Of a stretch of 64,000 bases of DNA, positions 16,422 to 24,526 are shown piece by piece; within the stretch, counting starts at the first letter, position 1; each line of letters starts with the position of its first letter. The stretch is from an uncultured Muribaculaceae bacterium. GTDB taxonomy: Bacteria; Bacteroidota; Bacteroidia; Bacteroidales; Muribaculaceae. Below the pieces are notes generated by a model, which did not search any database, had not been told where the DNA came from, and saw nothing but the letters and a program-made list of their open reading frames with translations. The translations under genes were made by a program, and so were the position numbers. The stretch spans positions 78,172 to 142,171 of the forward strand of contig CAJUOB010000004.1 in assembly GCA_910587915.1 (NCBI GenBank). Direction: 5' to 3'.

Positions 16422-16653
16422 CCCACCGATAAGACGGTAAGGATCCTTTCCCATCATATCCGTGCCTGCGGAAGAAAGGCGGTGAAAGCAGCCGTTCGAT
16501 AGTTAAATATTCCTAAATAACAACGTGCGGGGACGTTTCGGCACAACGCCGGGAGTCTCCGCGCGTTATCTCAAACACAAAGCAGAGAATGCTGCGGCAC
16601 CTATACTATCACCCATAAGCGCCGGAGACCTCTCTTCTCCCCGGCCGCGCGCA
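16422..16653. other. Structured intergenic region before the sigma factor gene
   Basis: About 230 bp without an open reading frame. It contains a strong two-part hairpin: 16525-16534 pairs with 16555-16564 over ten bases, and CGGC (16539-16542) pairs with GCCG (16548-16551) inside it. A smaller potential stem lies at about 16471-16493, and the 15-bp element shared with 7515-7529 lies at 16615-16629. No T-tract follows the main hairpin, so it may be a leader structure or a small RNA rather than a simple terminator. No known RNA family is recognised. Confidence 0.4.
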
Positions 16654-16685
16654 TTTGCACGGTTATCAAAAATTTAGTATCTTTG
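16654..16685 (+). promoter_or_regulatory. Promoter of the primary sigma factor gene
   Basis: TTTG (16654-16657), a 20-bp spacer and TATCTTTG (16678-16685) match the Bacteroidetes housekeeping promoter closely. The start codon at 16723 leaves a leader of about 30 nt. Confidence 0.8.
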
Positions 16686-16722
16686 CAAGCTAATTGCACA
16701 ACAACCGGTTCAAAGCAGACAC

Positions 16723-17583
16723 ATGAGACAACTAAAAATCACAAAGTCGATTACCAACCGCGAAAGCGCCTCGCTCGACAAATATCTTCAGGAAATAGGC
16801 CGTGAAGAGCTAATTTCGGTAGAAGAAGAAGTAGAGCTGGCTCAGCGCATCAAGCAAGGCGACCAGGCAGCTCTCGAGAAGCTGACACGCGCCAACCTGC
16901 GCTTCGTAGTATCGGTGGCCAAGCAATATCAGAACCAGGGATTATCCCTTCCCGACCTTATCAACGAAGGCAACCTCGGCCTTATCAAGGCAGCCCGGAA
17001 ATTCGACGAAACCCGTGGTTTCAAATTCATTTCCTACGCCGTATGGTGGATCCGCCAGTCGATTCTGCAGGCACTTGCCGAGCAGAGCCGTATTGTCCGT
17101 CTACCCCTCAACCAGGTAGGCTCACTGAATAAAATCGGCAAGGCACTCTCTAAATTCGAGCAGGAAAACGAACGCCGCCCCTCGCCCGAGGAGCTGGCCG
17201 AATCGCTCGACGTGCCCGTTGAAAAAATAGCCGACACCCTCAAGGTTTCGGGCCGCCACATATCGGTAGACGCTCCGTTTGTCGAAGGCGAGGACAACAG
17301 CCTTCTCGACGTGCTCACCAACGATGACAGCCCCATGGCCGACGCCGCTCTCAACCAGGAATCCCTGTCGAACGAAGTGGAGCGCGCGCTCCGTCAGCTC
17401 CACGAGCGCGAGCGCGAAATCCTGAAGATGTTCTTCGGCATCGGATGCCAGGAGATGACTCTCGAGGAAATCGGCGCCAAGTTCGACCTCACCCGCGAGC
17501 GTGTACGCCAGATTAAAGAAAAGGCCATACGCCGCCTCAAAGGTCAGAAGAGCCGCCTGCTCAAGAGCTACCTCGGCTCCTGA
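16723..17583 (+). CDS. rpoD: Primary RNA polymerase sigma-70 factor (RpoD/SigA type)
   Basis: A 286-residue sigma factor lacking the long region 1.1, as is usual for the Bacteroidetes primary sigma. Region 1.2 (SLDKYLQEIGREELIS), region 2 (NLRFVVSVAKQYQNQG, GNLGLIKAARKFD, and the promoter-melting FKFISYAVWWIRQSI), region 3 and region 4.2 (LEEIGAKFDLTRERVRQIKE) are complete. This is the factor expected to read the TTTG/TAnnTTTG promoters seen across the window. It is monocistronic, with its own promoter and terminator. Confidence 0.96.
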   Translation: MRQLKITKSITNRESASLDKYLQEIGREELISVEEEVELAQRIKQGDQAALEKLTRANLRFVVSVAKQYQNQGLSLPDLINEGNLGLIKAARKFDETRGFKFISYAVWWIRQSILQALAEQSRIVRLPLNQVGSLNKIGKALSKFEQENERRPSPEELAESLDVPVEKIADTLKVSGRHISVDAPFVEGEDNSLLDVLTNDDSPMADAALNQESLSNEVERALRQLHEREREILKMFFGIGCQEMTLEEIGAKFDLTRERVRQIKEKAIRRLKGQKSRLLKSYLGS

Positions 17584-17603
17584 TATAACAGGCAACGACA
17601 TTC

Positions 17604-17642
17604 ATAGCCATGATAGCGACATGCTATCGTGGCTATTTTTTT
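17604..17642 (+). terminator. Rho-independent terminator after rpoD
   Basis: A 14-bp stem (17604-17617 with 17623-17636, one G-U-type pair) and a GACAT loop are followed by a run of T. The stop codon of the convergent flippase-like gene (17633-17635) lies inside the right arm. Confidence 0.9.
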
Positions 17643-18679
17643 GACCGGCTGCGACGGCTGTGCATTATGTAGAACGCGCTGAATATACCGCATCCGACCA
17701 ATGTGGCCGATTGGAAACTCCAGCACACCAACGAATAGGCAGCGCCATCGCTCTGGCTCACACCAAGAAGAGTGAGTGCGAACATCACGGCGATATTCCA
17801 CGGCCCGAGGCCACCGTTCGACGGAACTATCATGCTGCACGACCCGAACACAAACACCACCAGACCCGGAACCAGTCCCCAATGCGAGGCAAGGAACTCC
17901 CGCGTGAAGGGGAAAGCATAGAAGCATACATACGTCTCGAGATAGTAGCATGTCCATATGCCGATGGTAAGCACAAGATACAGCCCTATACCTTTCATGT
18001 GGAAAAGCACTACAAAACCACGCCATATACGGCTCGCGCTGGCATTGACACCCGCCACAAAGGAATTTCGCCTGAACACACGGTCGAGCACAACCAGAGC
18101 GATCAGCACACCGACTGCCACAGCCCACACTGTGCCGTCGGTGGCAAAGTTCTCTATAGCCTTACCCACCGTAAAAGTATCGAGAAAACGGCTTATAGCA
18201 GGATGCGCCACCCACAGTGTAAGCAGAATCAGCAACCCTATCATTATGCCGTCGCTGGCACGGTCGCCTATATCGGTGCCGACAACAGTGGAAAGCTTAC
18301 ACCCCTGACGCTTCGACACATACACGCATCGCCATGCCTCGCCCAGAAAAGGAAATACGAGATTGAGCGCATAGGCCCCGAATATCGACACGCTCTCGGC
18401 CAGCACAGGCATGCGCGGTATTCCCGCTGCCCGCAGCTGTATGCCCCATCGGATACCACGGATCACATGCGACAGCACAGTGATACCCATCATCAGCACA
18501 ATGAAGCGGTAGTCGACTCCCTGCGATATAATCGCTTTCACCTTATCGATATCCACCTTGTGGAATAGCCACAATATCAAGGCGGCCGATACCCCAAGAG
18601 GTATCAGCACCTTGAGCACCTTGCCGGCATCGCGAAGAACGGCGTGCTTTCTTTCAGATGTTCCATCAGCTTGTTTCAC
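17633..18679 (-). CDS. Flippase-like membrane protein (YbhN/AglD/LPG synthase TM domain)
   Basis: A 348-residue integral membrane protein with about eight hydrophobic helices and the motifs of the lysylphosphatidylglycerol-synthase transmembrane (UPF0104/AglD2) family. These include the N-terminal GVSAALILWLF helix, the IRGIRWGIQLRAAGI segment, the FPFLGEAWRC region and the C-terminal GLGPWNIAVMFAL stretch. Members are thought to move lipid-linked molecules or act with glycosyltransferases, and no catalytic domain is fused here. The last residues (RRSRSKK) are encoded across the rpoD terminator. Substrate unknown. Confidence 0.85.
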   Translation of the reverse strand: MKQADGTSERKHAVLRDAGKVLKVLIPLGVSAALILWLFHKVDIDKVKAIISQGVDYRFIVLMMGITVLSHVIRGIRWGIQLRAAGIPRMPVLAESVSIFGAYALNLVFPFLGEAWRCVYVSKRQGCKLSTVVGTDIGDRASDGIMIGLLILLTLWVAHPAISRFLDTFTVGKAIENFATDGTVWAVAVGVLIALVVLDRVFRRNSFVAGVNASASRIWRGFVVLFHMKGIGLYLVLTIGIWTCYYLETYVCFYAFPFTREFLASHWGLVPGLVVFVFGSCSMIVPSNGGLGPWNIAVMFALTLLGVSQSDGAAYSLVCWSFQSATLVGCGIFSAFYIMHSRRSRSKK

Positions 18680-18792
18680 AAAATATAAACAAGCTCGCGT
18701 CCACTTGGTTCTGCCATTACCGTCAACATATTTTACTATACTTTAACAATCCGTTCCCCTTTTCATGGGAACTGTATGCGCTGTCCAAAATA

Positions 18793-18800
18793 TATCTTTG
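18793..18800 (+). promoter_or_regulatory. -7 promoter element of the secreted M64 unit
   Basis: TATCTTTG, 38 bp before the ATG at 18838. It rules out the upstream in-frame start near 18658 as the translation start. Confidence 0.6.
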
Positions 18801-18837
18801 CAAATCACTCACATTCATAAAATTCATCCGACCAATC

Positions 18838-19317
18838 ATGAAAGCACGGATACTCGGCATACTTGCCCTGTTCTCGGTGGCGCTCGGGGCCGCCGCCGAA
18901 AATTACAATGCCATCTGGTTATATTCCACCGCACCCACCAGTCTTGAAATGTATTTTCTCGCCCAACACAAACCTGTGTGGCAGCCCACACGCAAAGAGC
19001 ATATAATCACCTATAACGGCCAGGAATATCGTTTCCCAAATATATTGGGCACTTATGCCGAGTTCAGATATGTAGACACATCATCTCTCCCCGACGTAGA
19101 GGTCGGAAAACCGCAGGTTATTGTTTCAGATGAATCAGTATGCATCAGCAGCGGCGATAACATATGCACATTCAGCATAACAGGTATTAACGGTGTGGTA
19201 TATGCCGAAAAGACAGTCCCGGCCAATACCCGCGAAGTATTCGCCACGTCTAAACTTCCGGCAGGTAACTACGTGATAAAATTTAATGACAGCACCCTGA
19301 AATTCTTAAAACGATGA
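18838..19317 (+). CDS. Small secreted protein of unknown function
   Basis: A 159-residue protein with a signal peptide (MKARILGILALFSVALGAAA, about residues 1-20) and a beta-rich remainder. The C-terminal part (VYAEKTVPANTREVFATSKL, then PAGNYVIKFND and KFLKR) resembles the end of a secreted-protein beta-sandwich module. It is reminiscent of type IX secretion sorting domains or DUF3244, but too weakly for a firm call. The start at 18838 follows a TATCTTTG promoter. It overlaps the peptidase gene by 4 bp, so the two are coexpressed and may act together. Confidence 0.75.
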   Translation: MKARILGILALFSVALGAAAENYNAIWLYSTAPTSLEMYFLAQHKPVWQPTRKEHIITYNGQEYRFPNILGTYAEFRYVDTSSLPDVEVGKPQVIVSDESVCISSGDNICTFSITGINGVVYAEKTVPANTREVFATSKLPAGNYVIKFNDSTLKFLKR

Positions 19318-21956
19318 TACGCACCATACTTCACCTTCTCCTCGCGCTTATCGCACTGATAAGTCCACTGACGGCTCTTGCCGACAGCCAATATAAGGAT
19401 GCCTTGATTATCCAACATGAAAACGGCGAATTAGTTATTAATGTCGACAATGCCTCGCCCATACGGTTCGACATGGAAGGCGATCATATGGTATTCGAAT
19501 ACGAAGGCCAGAAATACCAATTGGGAGCAAACTTCGGCTACATTAACATGTGGGACATATACTGGAAAGAAAAACAAATAACGACCGATTCTCCCAAGCA
19601 GGAATTCTGCCTTAACATTTACGATTTTAAATCCGTTCCGACCTCTGAATTACCTGATTGGATAAAATTTTCGTCTAAGAATGGACACACTCTATACTTA
19701 TCGGAGAATAACACCGGCTCTACACGGGAAGCCGATGTCGAATTGGGAATCACAGGCTTCAATGGCCATCATAAAATCCATATAACCCAATTGCCAAAAC
19801 CATTCATCTCCGACGACATGCAATCTGACCCGACATGTTTCTTATTCGAGTCTAATAATAATAGATATATCTGGCTTCAACCCCAAGGAGACACTTTCAC
19901 ATTTAAATATCAAGATGGTTTCGATCCGGAAATAAGCTCTATATTTATTTATGATGTAAATAATGAGTGGTTCGACAACGATGAAATTGGCATATTATCT
20001 AATATTGATACTTCGACGGGAACAATAAAAATCGCAATTCCAGAAAATAAGGGTCTGCAAAGAGAAATATATGTGAATCTACAATTTAAAGACAGAACAT
20101 ATCAACTGGTATTCAAACAAGCGCAGAAAGGAGCACCATCATTTCAAGAGCAGATTGACGCGCTCAAAGAATTATATACTTCAACCAACGGAAAAAAATG
20201 GAAGAATAACGACAATTGGCTTACAGACAAATACTATTCGGAATGGCATGGTATAACATGTGATGGCAGATATATTTCTAAAGTAGACCTACCCGATAAT
20301 AATATTTGTGGAGAAATACCAAACAGCGCAATTGAAACCTTAGTACAAGTATGTCGGGGTTTCGAAATCGGAGGTAACGGCCTTTACGGACATCTATCTG
20401 ATGAACTTCAAGCAATGCCACAATGGCAGACACGCGGTATGTCGATATTAATGCAGTCTCCATGGGTTGCAGAACAGCGTCGATTCACCAACTACAAACG
20501 CAATATAAAAATACCTGACTATGAGATAGAGTATCTCTTCGATGGAAGCTACAGCTCGCTATATCCGCTTATCTCCAAGCATCGACTAAACCATATTATG
20601 GTCGGAAATCCATCGGAATACCGCTGTAATCAGCAACTTTCCTATCCGGACAATTTCCAGACAATAGTAGCGCATCAGGATTGTATGGGTGATGACCGCG
20701 AGACTACAATCCGCAATAACAAAGATTTTAAATTCAAGAATGTTGTGCGGCTATGGAATTGCATATATTACGAACTTAATCTAAATCTTCTTGGTACTAC
20801 AGCGCTTATAGACAACGATGGATATCTTGTCGATATATTCCCTAAGGATTGGGACATACCTGAATCGTGGGAAGATGAAATAATCGACGGATATCTCAAG
20901 GAATATCTCGGAGAACCTAAAGAACACGATTGGTTCACACTCGAGCCCGGCTACACTTCGACCGACTACAGCCAGGACGGACAGTGGATACAACTACAGG
21001 CTGCCACCGAAGGCAATGGGGTGAATGTGGTGTTCATAGGCGACGGCTTTGTCGACAAGGACATGGACCGCTATGAAGAAATAATGCGCGAGGGCATGGA
21101 GCATCTGTTTTCCATCGAGCCACTACGCTCGCTCCGCAACCGTTTCAATGTATATGTAGTCAAAGTTGTGTCGCCAAACGACTACACCAATGAAAACGGC
21201 AAGCATACTCTCAACCGCGACTACAATATAATCAGCGAGTATGTCACCAAGATTCCAGGAGTGAACTTCACCACAACTCATACCTGCCTTATTGAAAACA
21301 AAAATGACTTATTCTTCGTAAGCGGATACACCGATATGTTTGCCGATGGTGGTTCGGTGGCTGTGATAGACCAGGGCCTGTCGTCCCACATAATAATCCA
21401 CGAAGTCGGTGGCCATGGCATCGGCAAACTCATCGACGAATATATCTTCGCCGGCTATGAGGAGAATCACACTCAGCCCGGAGCAGAAGAGTCGTTCAAG
21501 CAGTGGATAGCCAACGACTACCACGCACAAGGCTGGGGCATGAACATATCGGCGGAGTCCGAGCCCGACAAAGTGCCATGGGCGCGTATGCTCACCGACG
21601 ACTACTTCGGAGCCGAGACAGGTATATTCATGGGTGCGTGGATGTGGCCTCAGGAGCTATGGCGTCCGTCGGAAAATAGTGTGATGAACACCGACTACTC
21701 GCGCTTCAACGCCCCGAGCCGCGAGGCCATCTACATGTGGGTGATGAAGATGTCGGAAGGCGACAGCTGGCAGTACGATTTCGATACTTTCAAGGCCTTC
21801 GACCGTGTCGCCATGAGCAAGCCTCAGGCCATGCCACAGAAGGCAGCCGCATCCGATGGCAGCACGCAGAAACGCAGACATCGCAAAGCTGAGCTTCCGG
21901 CCCGCATAGAGCTGCGTGACGGCAAGTATGTGCGCGTGCCTATACCAATGCCTTGA
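19314..21956 (+). CDS. Secreted multidomain M64 (IgA-peptidase-like) metallopeptidase
   Basis: An 880-residue exported protein with a signal peptide at about residues 1-23. A BACON-like domain lies at about 115-165 (PDWIKFSSKNG to IHITQLP). A plant-type LRR segment lies at about 280-340 (LYTSTNGKKWKNNDNWL, LPDNNICGEIPNS), and a degenerate thioredoxin-like region at about 440-540. The peptidase M64 domain runs from about residue 563 (NVVFIGDGFVDKD) to 840. The metal site reads HEVGGHGIGKLIDEY (from residue 696), so the two histidines are five residues apart rather than the usual four. The first two thirds are more AT-rich than the peptidase part, suggesting a composite origin. Confidence 0.85.
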   Translation: MIRTILHLLLALIALISPLTALADSQYKDALIIQHENGELVINVDNASPIRFDMEGDHMVFEYEGQKYQLGANFGYINMWDIYWKEKQITTDSPKQEFCLNIYDFKSVPTSELPDWIKFSSKNGHTLYLSENNTGSTREADVELGITGFNGHHKIHITQLPKPFISDDMQSDPTCFLFESNNNRYIWLQPQGDTFTFKYQDGFDPEISSIFIYDVNNEWFDNDEIGILSNIDTSTGTIKIAIPENKGLQREIYVNLQFKDRTYQLVFKQAQKGAPSFQEQIDALKELYTSTNGKKWKNNDNWLTDKYYSEWHGITCDGRYISKVDLPDNNICGEIPNSAIETLVQVCRGFEIGGNGLYGHLSDELQAMPQWQTRGMSILMQSPWVAEQRRFTNYKRNIKIPDYEIEYLFDGSYSSLYPLISKHRLNHIMVGNPSEYRCNQQLSYPDNFQTIVAHQDCMGDDRETTIRNNKDFKFKNVVRLWNCIYYELNLNLLGTTALIDNDGYLVDIFPKDWDIPESWEDEIIDGYLKEYLGEPKEHDWFTLEPGYTSTDYSQDGQWIQLQAATEGNGVNVVFIGDGFVDKDMDRYEEIMREGMEHLFSIEPLRSLRNRFNVYVVKVVSPNDYTNENGKHTLNRDYNIISEYVTKIPGVNFTTTHTCLIENKNDLFFVSGYTDMFADGGSVAVIDQGLSSHIIIHEVGGHGIGKLIDEYIFAGYEENHTQPGAEESFKQWIANDYHAQGWGMNISAESEPDKVPWARMLTDDYFGAETGIFMGAWMWPQELWRPSENSVMNTDYSRFNAPSREAIYMWVMKMSEGDSWQYDFDTFKAFDRVAMSKPQAMPQKAAASDGSTQKRRHRKAELPARIELRDGKYVRVPIPMP

Positions 21957-21983
21957 TCTCACCTCTGCACCACAATACAGCAA

Positions 21984-22029
21984 TATTCCCCGACGCCGCA
22001 TCTCCGACGGCGACGGGGAATACTATTTT
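21984..22029 (+). terminator. Rho-independent terminator after the M64 gene
   Basis: TATTCCCCG (21984-21992) pairs with CGGGGAATA (22014-22022), with further pairing inside (GCCG with CGGC), and a CTATTTTTA tail follows. It lies directly before the NUDIX promoter. Confidence 0.8.
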
Positions 22030-22035
22030 TATGCT

Positions 22036-22043
22036 TATCTTTG
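22036..22043 (+). promoter_or_regulatory. -7 promoter element of the NUDIX gene
   Basis: TATCTTTG, 21 bp before the ATG at 22064. It excludes the longer in-frame start at 21953. Confidence 0.65.
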
Positions 22044-22063
22044 CAGTATCTAAACAGAACTCT

Positions 22064-22564
22064 ATGAAACAGGATAATTCGGAAGAAATGTTTCCGATAG
22101 TTGATGAATGCGGCACAATAGTCGGAGCAGCCACGCGTGGCGAGTGCCATGGCGGGTCGAAGTTACTGCATCCGGTGGTGCATCTCCATCTGTTCGACAC
22201 CCGTGGACGGCTTTATCTTCAGAAACGCCCCATGTGGAAAGACATCCAGCCGGGCAAATGGGATACGGCAGTAGGCGGACATGTGGATTTAGGAGAAAAC
22301 GTGTATCGCGCACTTCGTCGCGAAGTGCGCGAGGAGCTGGGGTTAACCGATTTCGAGCCCGAATTGCTCGGAAGCTACGTATTCGAGTCGGAGCGCGAGC
22401 GCGAACTGGTGCACGCCTTCAAAGCCGTGACCGATGCCGCTCCGTGCCCGAGCGAAGAACTCGATGGCGGCCGCTACTGGACCCGCGACGAAATCCTCGC
22501 CACCATCGGCACCGGTACCTTCACCCCCAATTTCGAACAAGAGTATCGCCGGCTGTTCACCTGA
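22064..22564 (+). CDS. NUDIX hydrolase
   Basis: A 166-residue cytoplasmic NUDIX pyrophosphohydrolase. The complete NUDIX box is visible as GHVDLGE followed seven residues later by REVREELGL. The overall pattern (FPIVDECGTIVGAATRGECH, then LHPVVHLHLFD and LYLQKRP) resembles isopentenyl-diphosphate-isomerase-like NUDIX proteins of the YfcD type, but the substrate is not predictable. The promoter position selects the ATG at 22064. A hairpin follows between it and the convergent carbonic anhydrase gene. Confidence 0.9.
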   Translation: MKQDNSEEMFPIVDECGTIVGAATRGECHGGSKLLHPVVHLHLFDTRGRLYLQKRPMWKDIQPGKWDTAVGGHVDLGENVYRALRREVREELGLTDFEPELLGSYVFESERERELVHAFKAVTDAAPCPSEELDGGRYWTRDEILATIGTGTFTPNFEQEYRRLFT

Positions 22565-22670
22565 CAGTGCCGCAGATAGGCAGCCCGGAGGCATGCCATA
22601 AGCACGCGCCACGTAGTAGTGCCACTTGCAGATTACACATAGGTGGAGATTGTTGGCCTACTGTTCTATC

Positions 22671-22690
22671 GGCCGCTACAGCGGCCATTT
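22671..22690. terminator. Hairpin between the NUDIX and carbonic anhydrase genes
   Basis: GGCCGCT (22671-22677) and AGCGGCC (22680-22686) form a perfect 7-bp stem with a very short loop, followed by ATTTT on the + strand. It probably ends NUDIX transcription. Confidence 0.6.
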
Positions 22691-22723
22691 TGTAGCCCCA
22701 CCCCGAGCGTAGTATTATGTTGA

Positions 22724-23266
22724 TCAGTCCAGGGGGGAGAGGGCGCCGGTGACGGAGTCGATGATGAAACCGCGGACGGAGATGTCGCGTGGTACCAGGG
22801 GATGGTTGCGGATCAGATCGACTGTCTCGAGGACTGCGGCAGGGGTATCGTCGAAACCATGGAGCCAGCTGTCGAGGTCGATGCCGCAATGGCGCATGAG
22901 CGATATATGCTCTTCGTCGATTCCACGGTTGCGCATATGTCCGAGCATTTCGGCTGCATTCATGCCCTGCACACCGCACCCGGTGTGGCCGATTACCATC
23001 ACTTCGTTCACTCCGAGCTCGTAGATAGCCACCAGAAGAGAGCGTACGGTTGAATCAAAAGGATTTGTAATTGTGCCACCGGCATTTTTTATCATCTTCA
23101 CATCGCCATTCTTTATGCCGAGGGCTGCCGGAAGCATGTGGGTGAGGCGTGTGTCCATGCAAGTGACTATGGCTATCTTCTTGTCGGGATACTTCGATGT
23201 GGCGAATGCCTCATATTGCTTTTCGGCCACGAACTGTCGGTTGTAGGCAAGTATTTCGTCAATCAT
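22724..23266 (-). CDS. Beta-class carbonic anhydrase
   Basis: A 180-residue zinc enzyme that interconverts CO2 and bicarbonate. The zinc ligands are visible as the cysteine and aspartate of CMDTR (about residues 36-40) and the HTGC pair of VIGHTGCGV (about 93-101). Short length and sequence style place it in the small cab-type beta group. It starts 10 bp after the nitroreductase stop and is probably cotranscribed with it. Bicarbonate supply would serve the PEP carboxykinase-type CO2 fixation common in gut Bacteroidales (inference). Confidence 0.93.
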   Translation of the reverse strand: MIDEILAYNRQFVAEKQYEAFATSKYPDKKIAIVTCMDTRLTHMLPAALGIKNGDVKMIKNAGGTITNPFDSTVRSLLVAIYELGVNEVMVIGHTGCGVQGMNAAEMLGHMRNRGIDEEHISLMRHCGIDLDSWLHGFDDTPAAVLETVDLIRNHPLVPRDISVRGFIIDSVTGALSPLD

Positions 23267-23276
23267 AGCAGGGAAT

Positions 23277-23888
23277 TTACCATTGGTTATAGTGCACAGC
23301 TGTTGAATCGAATTTGCGCTTGGGTTGAGGATGCTCCGACGGATGACCTATGACAATGAGGCTCAGCGGCACCACCGACGGTGGCAATGCCAAATACTGC
23401 GAGAGGCGGTCGACACGCTCCTTCAGGGGATAACATCCACACCACACCGCACCCAGGCCAAGCGTATGGGCACCCAGAAGTATATTCTCCGACACAGCCG
23501 AACAGTCCTGAATCCAGAATTCGGCAGCCTCGCCTTCGAGGGCTTTATCGGTGTCGCCACACACCACTATGGCGAGTGGTGCGCGGGCCGCCTGTTTCCA
23601 GCTCGAGGCCATGCAGCTGATAGAATCGAGCATTTCGCGCTTGTTTATCACCATGAAACACCATGGTTGCTTATTTACGGCCGATGGAGCGGCCATTGCC
23701 ATATGCAGTATTGAATCGACCGCACCAAGCGACACCGGCTCGGAGGTATATTGCCGTATGCTTGTGCGACTCATAATCATATCGTATTCGGATCGTTCTA
23801 TTCCGGTAGCGTCGGAACTTTCGATATTTCCACATGCCGACGCCATCACAGCGCCCAATGTGATATAAAGGATGTTGCGGAGTTTCAT
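23277..23888 (-). CDS. Lipoprotein nitroreductase-family protein
   Basis: A 203-residue FMN-dependent nitroreductase fold preceded by a lipoprotein signal peptide. The first 19 residues end in a lipobox-like ASAC, so Cys19 would be lipidated and the enzyme would sit outside the cytoplasm. Nitroreductase hallmarks are SRTSIRQYTSEPV (FMN phosphate binding), APSAVNKQPW and the SENILLGAHTLGLGAVWCG segment. Exported nitroreductases imply flavin and electron supply in the periplasm, or an assembled holoenzyme; this is not resolved by sequence. First gene of a two-gene unit with the carbonic anhydrase. Confidence 0.87.
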   Translation of the reverse strand: MKLRNILYITLGAVMASACGNIESSDATGIERSEYDMIMSRTSIRQYTSEPVSLGAVDSILHMAMAAPSAVNKQPWCFMVINKREMLDSISCMASSWKQAARAPLAIVVCGDTDKALEGEAAEFWIQDCSAVSENILLGAHTLGLGAVWCGCYPLKERVDRLSQYLALPPSVVPLSLIVIGHPSEHPQPKRKFDSTAVHYNQW

Positions 23889-23910
23889 AGGGATTTCGTG
23901 ATTTCGACAA

Positions 23911-23918
23911 CAAAATTA
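23911..23918 (-). promoter_or_regulatory. -7 promoter element of the nitroreductase-carbonic anhydrase unit
   Basis: TAATTTTG on the minus strand, 22 bp before the ATG at 23888. It fits TAnnTTTG exactly. Confidence 0.6.
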
Positions 23919-24019
23919 GGCAATCTTCGTGTCAGACATGTTTCAAATAGTATAAATAGCGATTTCACGAGTAATTAAGGAAATTTTTCCGCAAATTTTC
24001 TCTAAATAGGATTTTTGCG

Positions 24020-24027
24020 TATCTTTG
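24020..24027 (+). promoter_or_regulatory. -7 promoter element of the cobalamin riboswitch operon
   Basis: TATCTTTG directly upstream of the riboswitch, with TTTT 20 bp before it. The transcript would begin near 24034, just where the aptamer starts. Confidence 0.7.
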
Positions 24028-24039
24028 CACCCGCATTGG

Positions 24040-24200
24040 TTCGCAGCGGCATCCGTCGCGACGATTAAAAAGGGAATCAGGTGTAACACCTGAGCAGACC
24101 CGCTACTGTAAATTCCAATACGTCAGGGCAATCTATGCCATTGGTCAATTTTAGACCGAGAAGGCAGCCCGAAACGGGGACAAGCCAGGAAACCTGCCAT
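24040..24200 (+). promoter_or_regulatory. Cobalamin (B12) riboswitch
   Basis: The conserved core is clear. AAAAGGGAATCAGGTG and the complementary CACCTGAGCAGACCCGCTACTG segment match the AAAGGGAA...GCNGCCCCCGCNACTGTAA core of cobalamin aptamers. A GCCATTG...GAGAAGGC pairing region follows, and the B12 box AGCCAGGAAACCTGCC lies at 24183-24198. The riboswitch precedes a small Cys-containing ORF, an SLC13 transporter and a MetE-fold gene. Expression is expected to fall when adenosyl- or methylcobalamin is abundant. No clear intrinsic terminator follows the aptamer, so control may act on translation of the first frame. Confidence 0.93.
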
Positions 24201-24288
24201 GCGACTTTATTTCAATAATCTCGTGGATTAGATTTTGGAGTGAACCACACAATAGGCACTAACCTATACCGAAATATCCGCCGGATTC

Positions 24289-24486
24289 ATGCGCTGCCCG
24301 CACGGGTCGCCATCCGGTTATGTCTGCCCCCGGTGGCGGACAGAGTCGTTGCGCGGGCTCATCACCTCATTCCTCATCACATCTCTCACCCAACATCCGG
24401 CACTCCTCATGCAGAGTGCCCGCAATTTCTTTGGCAACCAAGGACCATGCGGCATGTGCTGTCCACTCCGCCCCACCGGTCCTTGA
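24289..24486 (+). CDS. Small cysteine-containing protein after the B12 riboswitch
   Basis: A 65-residue frame beginning about 90 nt after the riboswitch. It reads as MRCPHGSPSGYVCPRW at the start and NFFGNQGPCGMCCPLRP near the end, with five cysteines, including a CGMCC cluster, and a hydrophobic middle (LITSFLITSLT). About two thirds of codons end in G or C, like neighbouring genes, and no other frame here looks better. It ends 40 bp before the transporter gene. Family not recognised; it could be a metal- or corrinoid-related small protein or a regulatory leader ORF. Confidence 0.5.
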   Translation: MRCPHGSPSGYVCPRWRTESLRGLITSFLITSLTQHPALLMQSARNFFGNQGPCGMCCPLRPTGP

Positions 24487-24526
24487 AACGACATTTTAAC
24501 ATATTACATCATAAAACCATTATCGC

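Noticed and set aside
16440..16510. Possible signal recognition particle RNA (GGAA loop and GCAGCC nearby)
   Set aside because: The flanking strands do not form the conserved SRP helix, and the internal-loop sequences do not match.
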